Source: Collinsella sp. An7
GTDB lineage: Bacteria > Actinomycetota > Coriobacteriia > Coriobacteriales > Coriobacteriaceae
Length of the DNA: 64,000 bases
Direction: 5' to 3'
Assembly: GCF_002159335.1 (NCBI RefSeq)
Contig: NZ_NFHP01000003.1
Coordinates: forward strand, 298,304 to 362,303
Positions within the stretch are counted from its first letter, which is position 1, and the number at the start of each line of letters is the position of its first letter. Below are positions 35,843-44,163 of this stretch, one piece after another. Under the pieces are notes generated by a model. The model made no database searches. It was not told the DNA's origin and worked only from the letters and a program-made list of their open reading frames with translations. A program made the translations under genes and the position numbers.

Positions 35843-37084
35843 ATGACCACTGCACCCGTACCCATCCCGCATAAGCGACCGACCAAGCTTTTGGGCTCGC
35901 TCGCCGTCGCCTACCTCGCCCTCTTCATGACCTACGCCGCACTCGTCTCAGTCATCCTTCCCCAGCAGATGCGCCTGCTCGACGCCGATAACGCCGTCGG
36001 CAACCTCGCCATCGTCACCTCCGTCTCCGCCTTCGCGACGATGTTCGTCCAGCCCATCGTCGGCGCCTTCTCCGACCGCACGCGCTCCAAGCTCGGCCGT
36101 CGCGCACCGTGGATCATCGTCGGCGCCATCGGCGGCGGCATCTCGACCATCCTCATCCAGTTTGGCAACTCCGTCTTTATAATCGGACTGTTCTGGGTGC
36201 TCATCCAAGTGCTCCTGAATGCCTTCCAGGGACCGCTCTCCGCCATCATCTCCGACCGTATCGAGTCCGAGGATCGCGGTCTCGCCTCCGGTATCACCGG
36301 TGCAGGCATGTCCATCGGTGGTACGCTCGGCACCATCATCGCCGGCCAGCTGCTGAGCCAGATCGGCGTCGCCTACACGTTCTACGGTGTGCTCGTCATC
36401 GTCGTCGCCATCCTCTTCGTCGTCCTCAATCCGGACAAGTCGAGTACGACCGAGACCCACGAGAAGATGGACTGGGGCGCGTTCTTCCGCGGCTTTCTCA
36501 TTAACCCCCGTAAGCACCCCGATTTCTTCTGGGGCTTCCTTGGACGCTTCTTCATGACCCTCGGCTATCAGGCCGTCATGAACTATCAGCTCTACATCAT
36601 CACCGACTACATCGGTGTCTCGGATGCCGAGGCGGGCAACATCGTATCCATCCTTTCGGTCATCACCCTTATCACCACCACCATCGCCAACATGCTCGCC
36701 GGCCGCGCCTCCGACGCGCTCGGCCGTCGCAAAATCTTCGTCGGTATCGCGACGCTGCTCATCGGCGGCTTCATCTGCATCCCGCTCATCTCCCCCACCG
36801 TCCCCGGCATCCTCATCTACGGTGCCTGCCTCGGCCTTGGCTACGGCACCTACTCCGCCGTCGACATGGCGATGATGGTCGACGTGCTGCCCTCCGGCGA
36901 AGACGCGGCGAAGGACCTTGGCGTGCTGAACCTCGCGGCGAACATCCCGCAGACGCTCACCCCGCTCATCGCCGCCGCGCTTCTGGGCGCCTTCAGCAAC
37001 AACTACCAGGTGCTCTTCATCTACGCCGCGGTCGCCGTCGTGCTCTCGGCCATCTTTGTGGTGCCCATCAAGAAGGTCAAGTAA
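35843..37084 (+). CDS. MFS transporter
   Basis: Major facilitator of 413 residues with about 12 hydrophobic segments. The loop 2-3 signature is 'GAFSDRTRSKLGRRAPWIIVG', and the symmetric motif in the second half is 'GRASDALGRRKIF'. The SDRTRSKxGRRxPW pattern is typical of sugar-type transporters of the GPH/SLC45-like groups. The substrate is uncertain. ATG 35843 has AAAGGGGG upstream. A carboxylesterase gene follows after 132 nt in the same direction, and a ROK repressor faces the pair, so the set probably handles one carbohydrate or ester substrate. Confidence 0.88.
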   Translation: MTTAPVPIPHKRPTKLLGSLAVAYLALFMTYAALVSVILPQQMRLLDADNAVGNLAIVTSVSAFATMFVQPIVGAFSDRTRSKLGRRAPWIIVGAIGGGISTILIQFGNSVFIIGLFWVLIQVLLNAFQGPLSAIISDRIESEDRGLASGITGAGMSIGGTLGTIIAGQLLSQIGVAYTFYGVLVIVVAILFVVLNPDKSSTTETHEKMDWGAFFRGFLINPRKHPDFFWGFLGRFFMTLGYQAVMNYQLYIITDYIGVSDAEAGNIVSILSVITLITTTIANMLAGRASDALGRRKIFVGIATLLIGGFICIPLISPTVPGILIYGACLGLGYGTYSAVDMAMMVDVLPSGEDAAKDLGVLNLAANIPQTLTPLIAAALLGAFSNNYQVLFIYAAVAVVLSAIFVVPIKKVK

Positions 37085-37216
37085 CACGCGCCGGGCACAC
37101 CCGCACCGCAGCTCACCGGCCGGGGCGGAGCGTCCGCCGACGTGCCGCCCCCCGCCTTGGGCATACGGGTGAACAATACGCATGGCCCCGCTTGGGGCGC
37201 AAGAGAGAGGAATCCC

Positions 37217-38740
37217 ATGGCTCATATCCACTATGACGTTCACGACCGCGCACCGGTGGTGCGCACCACCTCCGGCTTGGTTGAGGGCCGCTGGCAAAAT
37301 GCCTGTTCGGCCGCCTACCTAGGCATCCCCTTTGCCAAAGCGCCCGTGGGAGCGCTCCGCCTTGCCGCACCGGAGCCCTACCCTGCCTGGGAGGGCATCC
37401 GACAGGCAGTGGACTACGGCCCCACCCCGCAGCGCCGCCCCTTCGGCCCGGCGGTGACCATCCCCGAGCCGTCCATCCCCGGCGACGAGACCCTCAACGT
37501 CAACGTCTTCACGCCCGCGCCGCGCAACCCCACCGCCAAGCTCCCCGTCTTTGTGTGGATTCACGGCGGCGGCTACTTTGCCGGCTCGCCCTCCTCGCCC
37601 TGGTACAACGGACGGTCGTTCAACCGTGACGGCGTCGTGACGGTCTCCGTCTCCTACCGCCTCGGTTTTCAGGGCTTTGGCTGGGTTGAAGGCGCACCCC
37701 TGAACCGTGGCCTACTCGACCAGATCGCGGCGCTCCGTTGGGTGCGCGACAACATCGCAGAGTTTGGCGGCGACCCCAATAAGGTAACCATCGGCGGCCA
37801 GTCCGCGGGTGGCGGATCAGTCCTCGCACTTCTGGGCTCGCCCAAGGCGGCGGGGCTCTTCCGCGGAGTCATCTGCGAGTCGGGCTGCCTGAACGGCGTC
37901 ACCCCCGCGCAGGCCGAGACCGTGGGCCGCGCCCTCGCCAAGGAGATCGGCGTCGAGCCCACGCTTGCCGGTTGGGAGAGCGTCCCGGAGAAGGCGATTC
38001 TCGACCACGAGCGCGCCGTGAACGAGATCGCCGACATCCCGCCCGCGCCCACCACGGCCGCCGAGCTCGTGGGCCAGGTGAAGCAAGGCTTTGTGGGCGA
38101 CTCCAACCTCGCCTACGCCCCCACCATCGACGGCGCCGTCTTGCCCGAGCCGCTCGATTGCGCTTACGCCCACGGCACCGGCGCCAATGTGGCGCTTCTT
38201 ATGGGCACGGTCCGCAACGAGTTCTCGTACCCCGTCCCCACCACCGAGACCCTCGACCACGCCGAGAACACCTTCCGCGCCGCCGGCCTTACCGAGGATG
38301 CCATCGCGCGCTTTGCCAACGAGGTGCACCGCATCGGCGAGCCGCTCATCGCCGGGCAGCTCATGACGACAAGCATGTTCCACCTGGGGCTCGCCCGCAC
38401 GGTATCCGCACGCGAGGCGGGCGGCAGCGCAAACCGCACCTGGCTCTACGACTTTGCGCAGACCTCGGCGGTCTCCAACGCCTCGATGCACTGCGACGAG
38501 ATTCCCTACGCCTTTGACGTGCTCGATGACCCCAAGGTGCTGACGGTGCTCGGCGCCGAGCCCTCGCAGAGCCTCGCCGACCGCATCCACGGCCGCTGGA
38601 TGGAGTTTATCTCGACGGGCGCGCTCACCGCCCCAACCGTCACCGACGAGCCGATGGGTGCAATCCAGTTCCTCGGCACGGAGCGTTACGACGCGGGCGC
38701 CTACCGCTTTGCGCGGGAGCTCGCCGCACTCGCCCACTAG
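37217..38740 (+). CDS. Type B carboxylesterase
   Basis: Alpha/beta-hydrolase of 507 residues from the carboxylesterase/cholinesterase family. The oxyanion-hole motif is 'VWIHGGGYFAGSP', the nucleophile elbow is 'IGGQSAGGGSVL' (Ser in G-x-S-x-G), and the N terminus has 'YLGIPFAKAPVGALRL', typical of the family. There is no signal peptide, so it is cytoplasmic. The natural substrate is unknown; p-nitrobenzyl-esterase-like enzymes are close relatives. ATG 37217 has AGAGAGAGG upstream. It probably shares a transcript with the MFS gene. Confidence 0.88.
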   Translation: MAHIHYDVHDRAPVVRTTSGLVEGRWQNACSAAYLGIPFAKAPVGALRLAAPEPYPAWEGIRQAVDYGPTPQRRPFGPAVTIPEPSIPGDETLNVNVFTPAPRNPTAKLPVFVWIHGGGYFAGSPSSPWYNGRSFNRDGVVTVSVSYRLGFQGFGWVEGAPLNRGLLDQIAALRWVRDNIAEFGGDPNKVTIGGQSAGGGSVLALLGSPKAAGLFRGVICESGCLNGVTPAQAETVGRALAKEIGVEPTLAGWESVPEKAILDHERAVNEIADIPPAPTTAAELVGQVKQGFVGDSNLAYAPTIDGAVLPEPLDCAYAHGTGANVALLMGTVRNEFSYPVPTTETLDHAENTFRAAGLTEDAIARFANEVHRIGEPLIAGQLMTTSMFHLGLARTVSAREAGGSANRTWLYDFAQTSAVSNASMHCDEIPYAFDVLDDPKVLTVLGAEPSQSLADRIHGRWMEFISTGALTAPTVTDEPMGAIQFLGTERYDAGAYRFARELAALAH

Positions 38741-38785
38741 TATCGCAGCGATTCGGAGCCGCCAAGGCCGCGTCGCACGACAATC

Positions 38786-38826
38786 GGCGGGGCGCCTGGA
38801 GGAGATATCTCCGCCAGGCCCCCGCC
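38786..38826. terminator. Hairpin between convergent esterase and ROK genes
   Basis: A long GC-rich stem (38786-38804 with 38808-38826, with one bulge and one mismatch) lies between the convergent genes and could serve both directions. It is followed by a short mixed T-rich stretch on the plus strand. Confidence 0.55.
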
Positions 38827-38879
38827 GTTACTTTGGTCCGTTTGCCGGCACAGCCGCGCTGCGTCTACCCGTGCGCAGC

Positions 38880-40154
38880 CTACACCATATCCTGCAGAAA
38901 CGTCTCGGCCGTAAGCGGGGTGCCACGCATGAGGTCTCCCACGTGGTCGATGAGCGCACGGCGCATGCGCATAAGCCCGCCCAGGAGCGCCGCCTCATCG
39001 TCGAGCCGGCCCGCCACAAAGCTCGTTACGCCGGGCACACCGAGCGAGGTAAAGCCGTTATCGACCGCCTGAATCTCGTCGCGATAGCGCTTGAGCCGTC
39101 CGCCAAGAACCACGCAGTCGGCGTTGAGAAGCGTGAGCGCGTTCTCGATGGCCACGCGCGTGCAGCGGACCGCCCTGTCGATCACCGCGCACACCGCAGG
39201 ATCGCCGGCGGCGCGCCGGCTGCGCGCCTCGCGCAGGGCCTCGTCGGTACCGTGCTCGGCGCGATACTCCTCGAGCCCGCATGCCCGAATGATGGCATCG
39301 GCACCCGCATAGGCCGCAAGGCAACCGCGCTTGCCGCAGGTGCAAAGCTCGCCCTCCGCCTCGACCTGCGTGTGACCGATCTCTACCGCCGTGCCGAGCA
39401 CGCCGCGATAGAGACGGCCCCGGATGATGAGCGAGCCGCCGTCGGTAACGTCGGGCGCAACGTAGAGCACGCCCTGCGGCGTCTCGATCGACTCGTCGTC
39501 GTAAAGCGCCCGGTACTCGGCCCATCCGGCGCAGGCGGGCGCACTGAGCACCACCACGGGCAAGGTCAAGCTCTGCTCGCGCAGACGCGTGGCGATCAGC
39601 GACCCAAGGTCTACCATGTCCCACCCAAAAGCTCCGATAGGAAGGATCGTGCTGTTGTCGACAAGCACGCCGATGGGCATGACCACCCCCACCGCAACAA
39701 GCGGGCGCTCGACCGACTCCGTGGCGCACTGGTCCAACGCGACGATCTGCTCGGCGGCAGCGTCGGCAAACTCCTCTACCGACTTTCCGTAAAACGTCTT
39801 AGGGGCATGCACGTCCATCAGGCGCGTCCCACCAAACGTCTCGAGGGCGGCGGCGATGCCGTCGCGCCGCAGCTCCACCACCGCAACGGGATAGGAATCC
39901 CCGGCGAGCGCAAGCTGTTTTTTGCGGCGGCCGCCCTCGGCCCGCATGGTATCGGACGTCTCGATCATGCCGGCGTCGATGAGCTCGTTCACGAGGAGCG
40001 TCACCGCACCCGGCGTGAGCCCCGTGGTCTCGCGCAGGCGTGAGCGGGAGCATCCGCGCGTGCGGGCGAGCTCGTGGAGCACGAGCGAGAGGTTATGGTC
40101 GCGGATCGACCGGCTGTTGAGTCGGCTCTCACCGCCCGGTTGACTCTGTGGCAT
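38880..40154 (-). CDS. ROK-family transcriptional repressor
   Basis: NagC/Mlc/XylR-type regulator of 424 residues. The N-terminal winged HTH is 'CSRSRLRETTGLTPGAVTLL'. The ROK domain has the zinc motif 'CTCGKRGCLAAYAG' and the preceding conserved histidine in 'VEIGHTQVE'. The ROK kinase-type catalytic region looks degraded, as in repressors. ATG 40154 has AGAAGGAG upstream. It faces the MFS/carboxylesterase pair and may control it or be autoregulated. Confidence 0.88.
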   Translation of the reverse strand: MPQSQPGGESRLNSRSIRDHNLSLVLHELARTRGCSRSRLRETTGLTPGAVTLLVNELIDAGMIETSDTMRAEGGRRKKQLALAGDSYPVAVVELRRDGIAAALETFGGTRLMDVHAPKTFYGKSVEEFADAAAEQIVALDQCATESVERPLVAVGVVMPIGVLVDNSTILPIGAFGWDMVDLGSLIATRLREQSLTLPVVVLSAPACAGWAEYRALYDDESIETPQGVLYVAPDVTDGGSLIIRGRLYRGVLGTAVEIGHTQVEAEGELCTCGKRGCLAAYAGADAIIRACGLEEYRAEHGTDEALREARSRRAAGDPAVCAVIDRAVRCTRVAIENALTLLNADCVVLGGRLKRYRDEIQAVDNGFTSLGVPGVTSFVAGRLDDEAALLGGLMRMRRALIDHVGDLMRGTPLTAETFLQDMV

Positions 40155-40349
40155 GCTTTTCTCCTTCTGGTGGTGCCCCGGCAGCAAAGCCGCAGCCCCC
40201 ACGTATCACAGCGCTATAAATAATACCCCCTTGCCTCCTACGACAATGGTGCAAATCGACGCGCGGGCATGCCCGGTGCCAACGGGGCGTTTCTATGCGA
40301 TGTAGTATCGAGCTGTCGGACCTCTTCGGAGCATCGCAAAGGCTATCTT

Positions 40350-40808
40350 ATGAAACGCATCGGCTTTCTCATCAAACCCGCCTCGTCGCTGTGCAACACG
40401 CGCTGTAGATACTGCCTTTACGCCGATGTCGCCGAGCACCGGGAGGTCGCGAACTTTGGCATTATGACCGATGACGTCGCGCACGCGCTCATCGACCGCG
40501 CGCTTGCCCCAGGCGACGACGCCGACATCACCTATGCCTTCCAGGGAGGCGAGCCCACCTGCGCGGGCCTTGCGTTCTTTGAGCGCTTCTGCGCCTACGT
40601 GGACGAACACGCGACCGCGTAGACCATCCACTACGCGCTTCGGACCAACGGCTACGTGGTGGACGACGTGTGGGCGGACTTCTTCCACCGCAACTGCAAG
40701 CGACTTAACATCGCCTACTATCGCGAGGATTACTGCGGCTACCGCGACTTTTTGGAGGATGCCGCTCCGGCCATGCAGCGCATCGCCCGGTCGCTCGCCC
40801 AGCGCTAG
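40350..40808 (+). pseudogene. Decayed radical-SAM anaerobic sulfatase-maturating enzyme
   Basis: The reading frame starts 'MKRIGFLIKPASSLCNTRCR' and contains the CxxxCxxC iron-sulfur motif ('CNTRCRYC') and 'QGGEPT', both typical of anaerobic sulfatase maturases (anSME). A TAG at 40620 interrupts it after 90 codons. Beyond the stop the same frame still reads maturase-like sequence ('TIHYALRTNGYVVDDVWADF'), then jumps directly to C-terminal-like sequence ('NCKRLNIAYYREDYCGYRDF') and ends at 40808. About 150 codons remain of a usual 370-400, so a large internal deletion and a nonsense change have occurred. No sulfatase gene is nearby. Confidence 0.8.
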
Positions 40809-40809
40809 A

Positions 40810-40844
40810 AAAACCGGTACAAAGCCCCTGTCCCTTTGTACCGG
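40810..40844. repeat. 35-bp palindrome after the pseudogene
   Basis: A perfect 13-bp inverted repeat (40810-40822 with 40832-40844; arm AACCGGTACAAAG) encloses CCCCTGTCC. It resembles the GGGACAGG-containing palindromes at 50818 and 52437 in its loop sequence and may be a terminator or repeat unit. Confidence 0.6.
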
Positions 40845-40888
40845 TTGCGAGGGATGTCGGACCCTCCCGGGATGCGTCGGCAGCCGCG

Positions 40889-42238
40889 CTACACCACGCC
40901 GTGGCGATGCTCGTCGATGACCTCCTCGACGGTCTCGCCCGCGTCACCCGCAAGCGAGCGCCACTTGGGCGTGACGATCCGCTGTGCGGGATAGACGCCT
41001 CGGTGCCCGGCGACGAGATACCCCACAAACGACACGATTACAAAATAGGGCGCGGCGTGCCCACCAAAGAGGTCGATGCCAAGCATGATGGCCGTAATGG
41101 GTACATTGAGCGCGCTTCCAAAGAGCCCGACCATCCCCAACGCAGCCATAAAGGACGGCGCCGTCCCCATTACCGTGCCGAGCCAGCCGCCGAGCGCCGC
41201 GCCGATGCCAAACAGCGGCGTGACCTCGCCGCCCTGGTATCCCGCACCGAGCGTGAGCGCCGTCATAACGAGCTTGGCCGCAGCGTCCATCGGCGTGGTC
41301 TCGCCCTCAAACCCCGCCTGAACAAGCCAGGTGGAGAGGCCGGCGTAGCGCCACATGTCAAACAGGGCGTATACCCCCAAGAGAACAAGCGATCCCACGA
41401 GCGCCGCCACGAGATAGCTGGTGATCCGGGAGGCGTAGAGACGTTTGACCGTGCGGATGGCCGCCGAAAAGAGACGCGCCGCAATGCCGAACAAAAGGCC
41501 CGCCGCCACGGCGCAGACGATCATGCGGGGGTCAAGATCGGGAATACGACCGATGATGTAATCCTCGCGGCCCGCACCAAGAAAGCTCGCCACCACATCG
41601 CCCACAAACGAAGCCACAAGGCAGTAGATGCCTGCAGCATAGTGGAGCTTGCCCACAAAGCACATCTCCATGCCAAAGAACGCGCCGGCGAGCGGCGTGC
41701 CAAAGACCCCACCAAACGCGGCGGAGATGCCCGCCATCACAAGGTCCTGATGGTCATGCGGCTCGAGCCCCAGACGCTCCGAGACCGCCCCGGCGATGGT
41801 CCCGCCGATCTGCACCGCCGTGCCCTCACGACCGGCTGAGCCACCGGCGAGATGCGTCGCCACAGAGCACACAAAGGTAAAGGGCGCCATGCGCTTGGGG
41901 ATGGGCCGCCCCGTCACTGCGCAGTCGATCACCAGATTGTTGCCGCGCTGAGCCCCCTTGCCGTGCGTGCGGTAGAGCCACGCGGTACCCACGCCCACCA
42001 CGGGCAGCAGCAAAAAGACGGGCCAGCCGTGCGCCTCGCGAAAAGCCGTCACCGCGTCGAGCGCCGCAAGAAAGGCCCACGCCGCAACCCCCATAGGCAC
42101 CGAGACCACCAGCACGAGCGCCATGAGCCGCGCGCTCTCGCGGAGGTCCCTTAGGCTCCGGCGCGCGTCGGTGGCAAACACCCGCTCCTGACGGCGCGCC
42201 GCACGCCACAGGGCCGATTTCGGCGTTTCTCCAGTCAT
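40889..42238 (-). CDS. CLC-family anion transporter, possibly the fluoride type
   Basis: CLC protein of 449 residues with about 10-12 membrane segments. The gating-glutamate motif reads 'GGSAGREGTAVQIGG' rather than the usual GREGPTVQ, and the first selectivity region reads 'KGAQRGNNLVID' rather than GSGIP. GREGT and GNNL-type changes are what I would expect in the CLC-F (fluoride/proton antiporter) branch, so fluoride export is a real possibility, but this is by motif only. The ATG has GAGGGGGAG upstream and lies 15 nt after the TauE/SafE-type gene, indicating an operon. No fluoride riboswitch was recognised upstream. Confidence 0.85.
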   Translation of the reverse strand: MTGETPKSALWRAARRQERVFATDARRSLRDLRESARLMALVLVVSVPMGVAAWAFLAALDAVTAFREAHGWPVFLLLPVVGVGTAWLYRTHGKGAQRGNNLVIDCAVTGRPIPKRMAPFTFVCSVATHLAGGSAGREGTAVQIGGTIAGAVSERLGLEPHDHQDLVMAGISAAFGGVFGTPLAGAFFGMEMCFVGKLHYAAGIYCLVASFVGDVVASFLGAGREDYIIGRIPDLDPRMIVCAVAAGLLFGIAARLFSAAIRTVKRLYASRITSYLVAALVGSLVLLGVYALFDMWRYAGLSTWLVQAGFEGETTPMDAAAKLVMTALTLGAGYQGGEVTPLFGIGAALGGWLGTVMGTAPSFMAALGMVGLFGSALNVPITAIMLGIDLFGGHAAPYFVIVSFVGYLVAGHRGVYPAQRIVTPKWRSLAGDAGETVEEVIDEHRHGVV

Positions 42239-42253
42239 GCAACTCCCCCTCGG

Positions 42254-43045
42254 CTAGAGCACCGCAAAGCGCACGAAATTATAGACGCAGATAGCGATGA
42301 TGAGCACGAGGGCAAAGATGTAGAGCCTGTCGACCGCCGAACTGTCCACGCGCTTGAGAAGCCGCCGGCCCACCACGGAGCCCAGAACCGCCATCGTGCA
42401 CATTCCAATAAGCACCACGGGGTCAAAGGCAGGCAGGGTGCCGCTCCCCAGTGTGTAGATAAGACCGGCCGTCTGCGAAAAGGCAATGATAAAGAGCGAT
42501 GCCTCGGCGGCAAGTTTGCTCTCCATGGCAAAGAAAAAGACGAGGATGGCAAGGTTGAAGGGGCCGCCACCGATGCCGAGGAAGGACCAGCAGGCACCCG
42601 CCACAAAGCCGATCGCCGCCTGCGCCGCAGCGCTCTGGAGCCGCATGCCTGGGATGTGCCGCTTGTTGAGCGTGTAAACGAGCACAAGGACCGCAAGCAG
42701 GATGAGGATGGCCGCCTGCACGGCACCGACAAAGTCGGAACTTGGGAAGAGTGCGCTCAGCTCGTTAAAGACCGCCTTGCCCACAAGACCGCCCACCGCA
42801 GAGCCCACGGCAATGGGCATGAGGGCGCGCGAATCGATGGACGACTGTCGGGTTACGGCGTTTTGGGCGAGCGTTGAGAGCGACATAACGAGCACCGAGA
42901 TGCTCGAGAGAAAGCTCACGGCGCTCACGCTCATGACGTTCATGGCGTCGACGATGGGCTTGATGATAACGCCGCCACCGATGCCGCAGAGCGGCCCTAG
43001 AAGCGACGCGAGAAAGCAGACGATAAATACCGGTAGATACGACAA
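42254..43045 (-). CDS. TauE/SafE (TSUP) family permease
   Basis: Membrane protein of 263 residues with about eight hydrophobic segments and the glycine-rich repeat motifs of the TSUP family: 'LLGPLCGIGGGVIIKPIVDA' in the first half and 'FLGIGGGPFNLAILVF' in the second. TSUP proteins move sulfite, sulfonates, sulfoacetate or other small organic anions; the substrate here is unknown. The start is TTG with GGGAGGT six bases upstream. It is followed closely by the CLC gene, and an RpiR-type regulator gene lies upstream. Confidence 0.87.
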   Translation of the reverse strand: MSYLPVFIVCFLASLLGPLCGIGGGVIIKPIVDAMNVMSVSAVSFLSSISVLVMSLSTLAQNAVTRQSSIDSRALMPIAVGSAVGGLVGKAVFNELSALFPSSDFVGAVQAAILILLAVLVLVYTLNKRHIPGMRLQSAAAQAAIGFVAGACWSFLGIGGGPFNLAILVFFFAMESKLAAEASLFIIAFSQTAGLIYTLGSGTLPAFDPVVLIGMCTMAVLGSVVGRRLLKRVDSSAVDRLYIFALVLIIAICVYNFVRFAVL

Positions 43046-43160
43046 GGGTTACCTCCCACCACGCAAGGCTCTTATCCAGGTGCTACGCCGCGCAGTATGC
43101 GGAGCATCGTTGCCATGGATCATGCCTATCATAGGAAAAGCATTACCATGATGTGGACGG

Positions 43161-43190
43161 CGTTGCGCATTTCTGAACAACGTTGCGCAA
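43161..43190. promoter_or_regulatory. Direct-repeat operator candidate upstream of the TSUP-CLC operon
   Basis: CGTTGCGCA occurs at 43161-43169 and again at 43181-43189, exactly 20 bp (two helical turns) apart. The second copy extends to the palindrome GTTGCGCAAC. The site lies in the 189-bp gap between the RpiR gene and the TSUP-CLC operon, suitable for binding of a dimeric regulator. Confidence 0.4.
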
Positions 43191-43234
43191 CTTTAGTACG
43201 ATACCCGTGCCGTTCCGCAACAATGTTGCCGCGC

Positions 43235-44113
43235 CTAGGCGTCGCGCCCGCTGCGAAGCGAACCCGAGCGGGACCCCAGGCGGTTCATCTCCATGCGCGC
43301 GGCATAGTGCTCGGCGTAGTCACCGTTAAAGATGGAGGCATAGAGGATGTCGAGCAGAAGCGCCGTGGCGATATTCATCGCAAAGTGCCCGAGGTTGCGC
43401 TCGACCTCCTCGCGTGAAGGCACGACAAGGGCAACGTCCGCAATGCGTGAGAGGGTGTTCCCGCCGCTCGAGGTGAGGGCGATGACCGGAGCACTGCGCT
43501 CGCGAGCAAGCCGGGCAACGCGGAGGATGCGCCCAGATTCCCCCGAATACGAAAGCAGGATGAGCGCGGTCTCGCCGCGACGCGCATGGGCAGCCCGGTA
43601 GAGCGCCGCCTCCACGCGAGACTCCACCACAACCGAGTGCCCAATCTTAAGCATCTTGTTCTTAAAGCCCTCGGCAAATGCGAGCTGAACACCCGATGCG
43701 GTAACTACGATCTCGAGCGCCGAGGCGAGAAGGCGGGTCGCCCTTCCGAGCGCGCGGTCGTCGATGTGCTCGAGCGTCTCGTCGACAATCTCGCGATAAA
43801 GCGCACCAATCTTGCGCGAGATAACGATGGGAGGCTCTCCAAGCTCAAAGGGGTAATTGGGGTCAACGCCCTCGTAATGCTCGGCCGCATGCCTCAGCTC
43901 CAAGCGGAAGGCATCGCGGAAGTCGTAATACCCCGCAAAGCCGAGGCGCTTGCAGAACCGCACCACGCTCGACGGGGCGATGTGGAGCTCGCGCGCGATG
44001 GCGCGGGCGCTCACCTGACCGATTCCCTCCCCGGCCTCGAGGAGGTAGCGCACGAGCTCCTGCTCCACCGCCGAGCCCGTCGTGCGCAGGGACATCAGAT
44101 CCTGCAGCAGCAC
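43235..44113 (-). CDS. RpiR/MurR-family regulator with SIS domain
   Basis: Regulator of 292 residues. The N-terminal HTH_6 domain includes 'SARAIARELHIAPSSVVRFC' and 'KRLGFAGYYDFRDAFRLEL'. The C-terminal SIS (sugar-isomerase) domain has 'VVTASGVQLAFAEGFKNKML' and 'LILLSYSGESGRILRVARLA', which normally bind a phosphosugar. It therefore likely senses a sugar phosphate. I prefer GTG 44113 (AGAGAGG nine bases upstream) over GTG 44122, whose spacing is nil. It lies directly upstream of the TSUP-CLC operon in the same direction. Confidence 0.88.
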   Translation of the reverse strand: MLLQDLMSLRTTGSAVEQELVRYLLEAGEGIGQVSARAIARELHIAPSSVVRFCKRLGFAGYYDFRDAFRLELRHAAEHYEGVDPNYPFELGEPPIVISRKIGALYREIVDETLEHIDDRALGRATRLLASALEIVVTASGVQLAFAEGFKNKMLKIGHSVVVESRVEAALYRAAHARRGETALILLSYSGESGRILRVARLARERSAPVIALTSSGGNTLSRIADVALVVPSREEVERNLGHFAMNIATALLLDILYASIFNGDYAEHYAARMEMNRLGSRSGSLRSGRDA

Positions 44114-44163
44114 GATACCCACCCTCTCTCTGGTCCTACGCCCCCTACGCCCGACACGAAACG

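Noticed and set aside
40620..40622. TAG read as an amino acid (pyrrolysine or suppression) in the maturase gene
   Set aside because: The downstream gene also lacks most of its middle part, so simple decay explains the stop codon better.
43046..43234. Fluoride riboswitch before the TSUP-CLC operon
   Set aside because: I searched the minus strand for the GGNGAUGG...CUGAUGA-type pattern and did not see it; GGCAACGAUG is only a partial resemblance.
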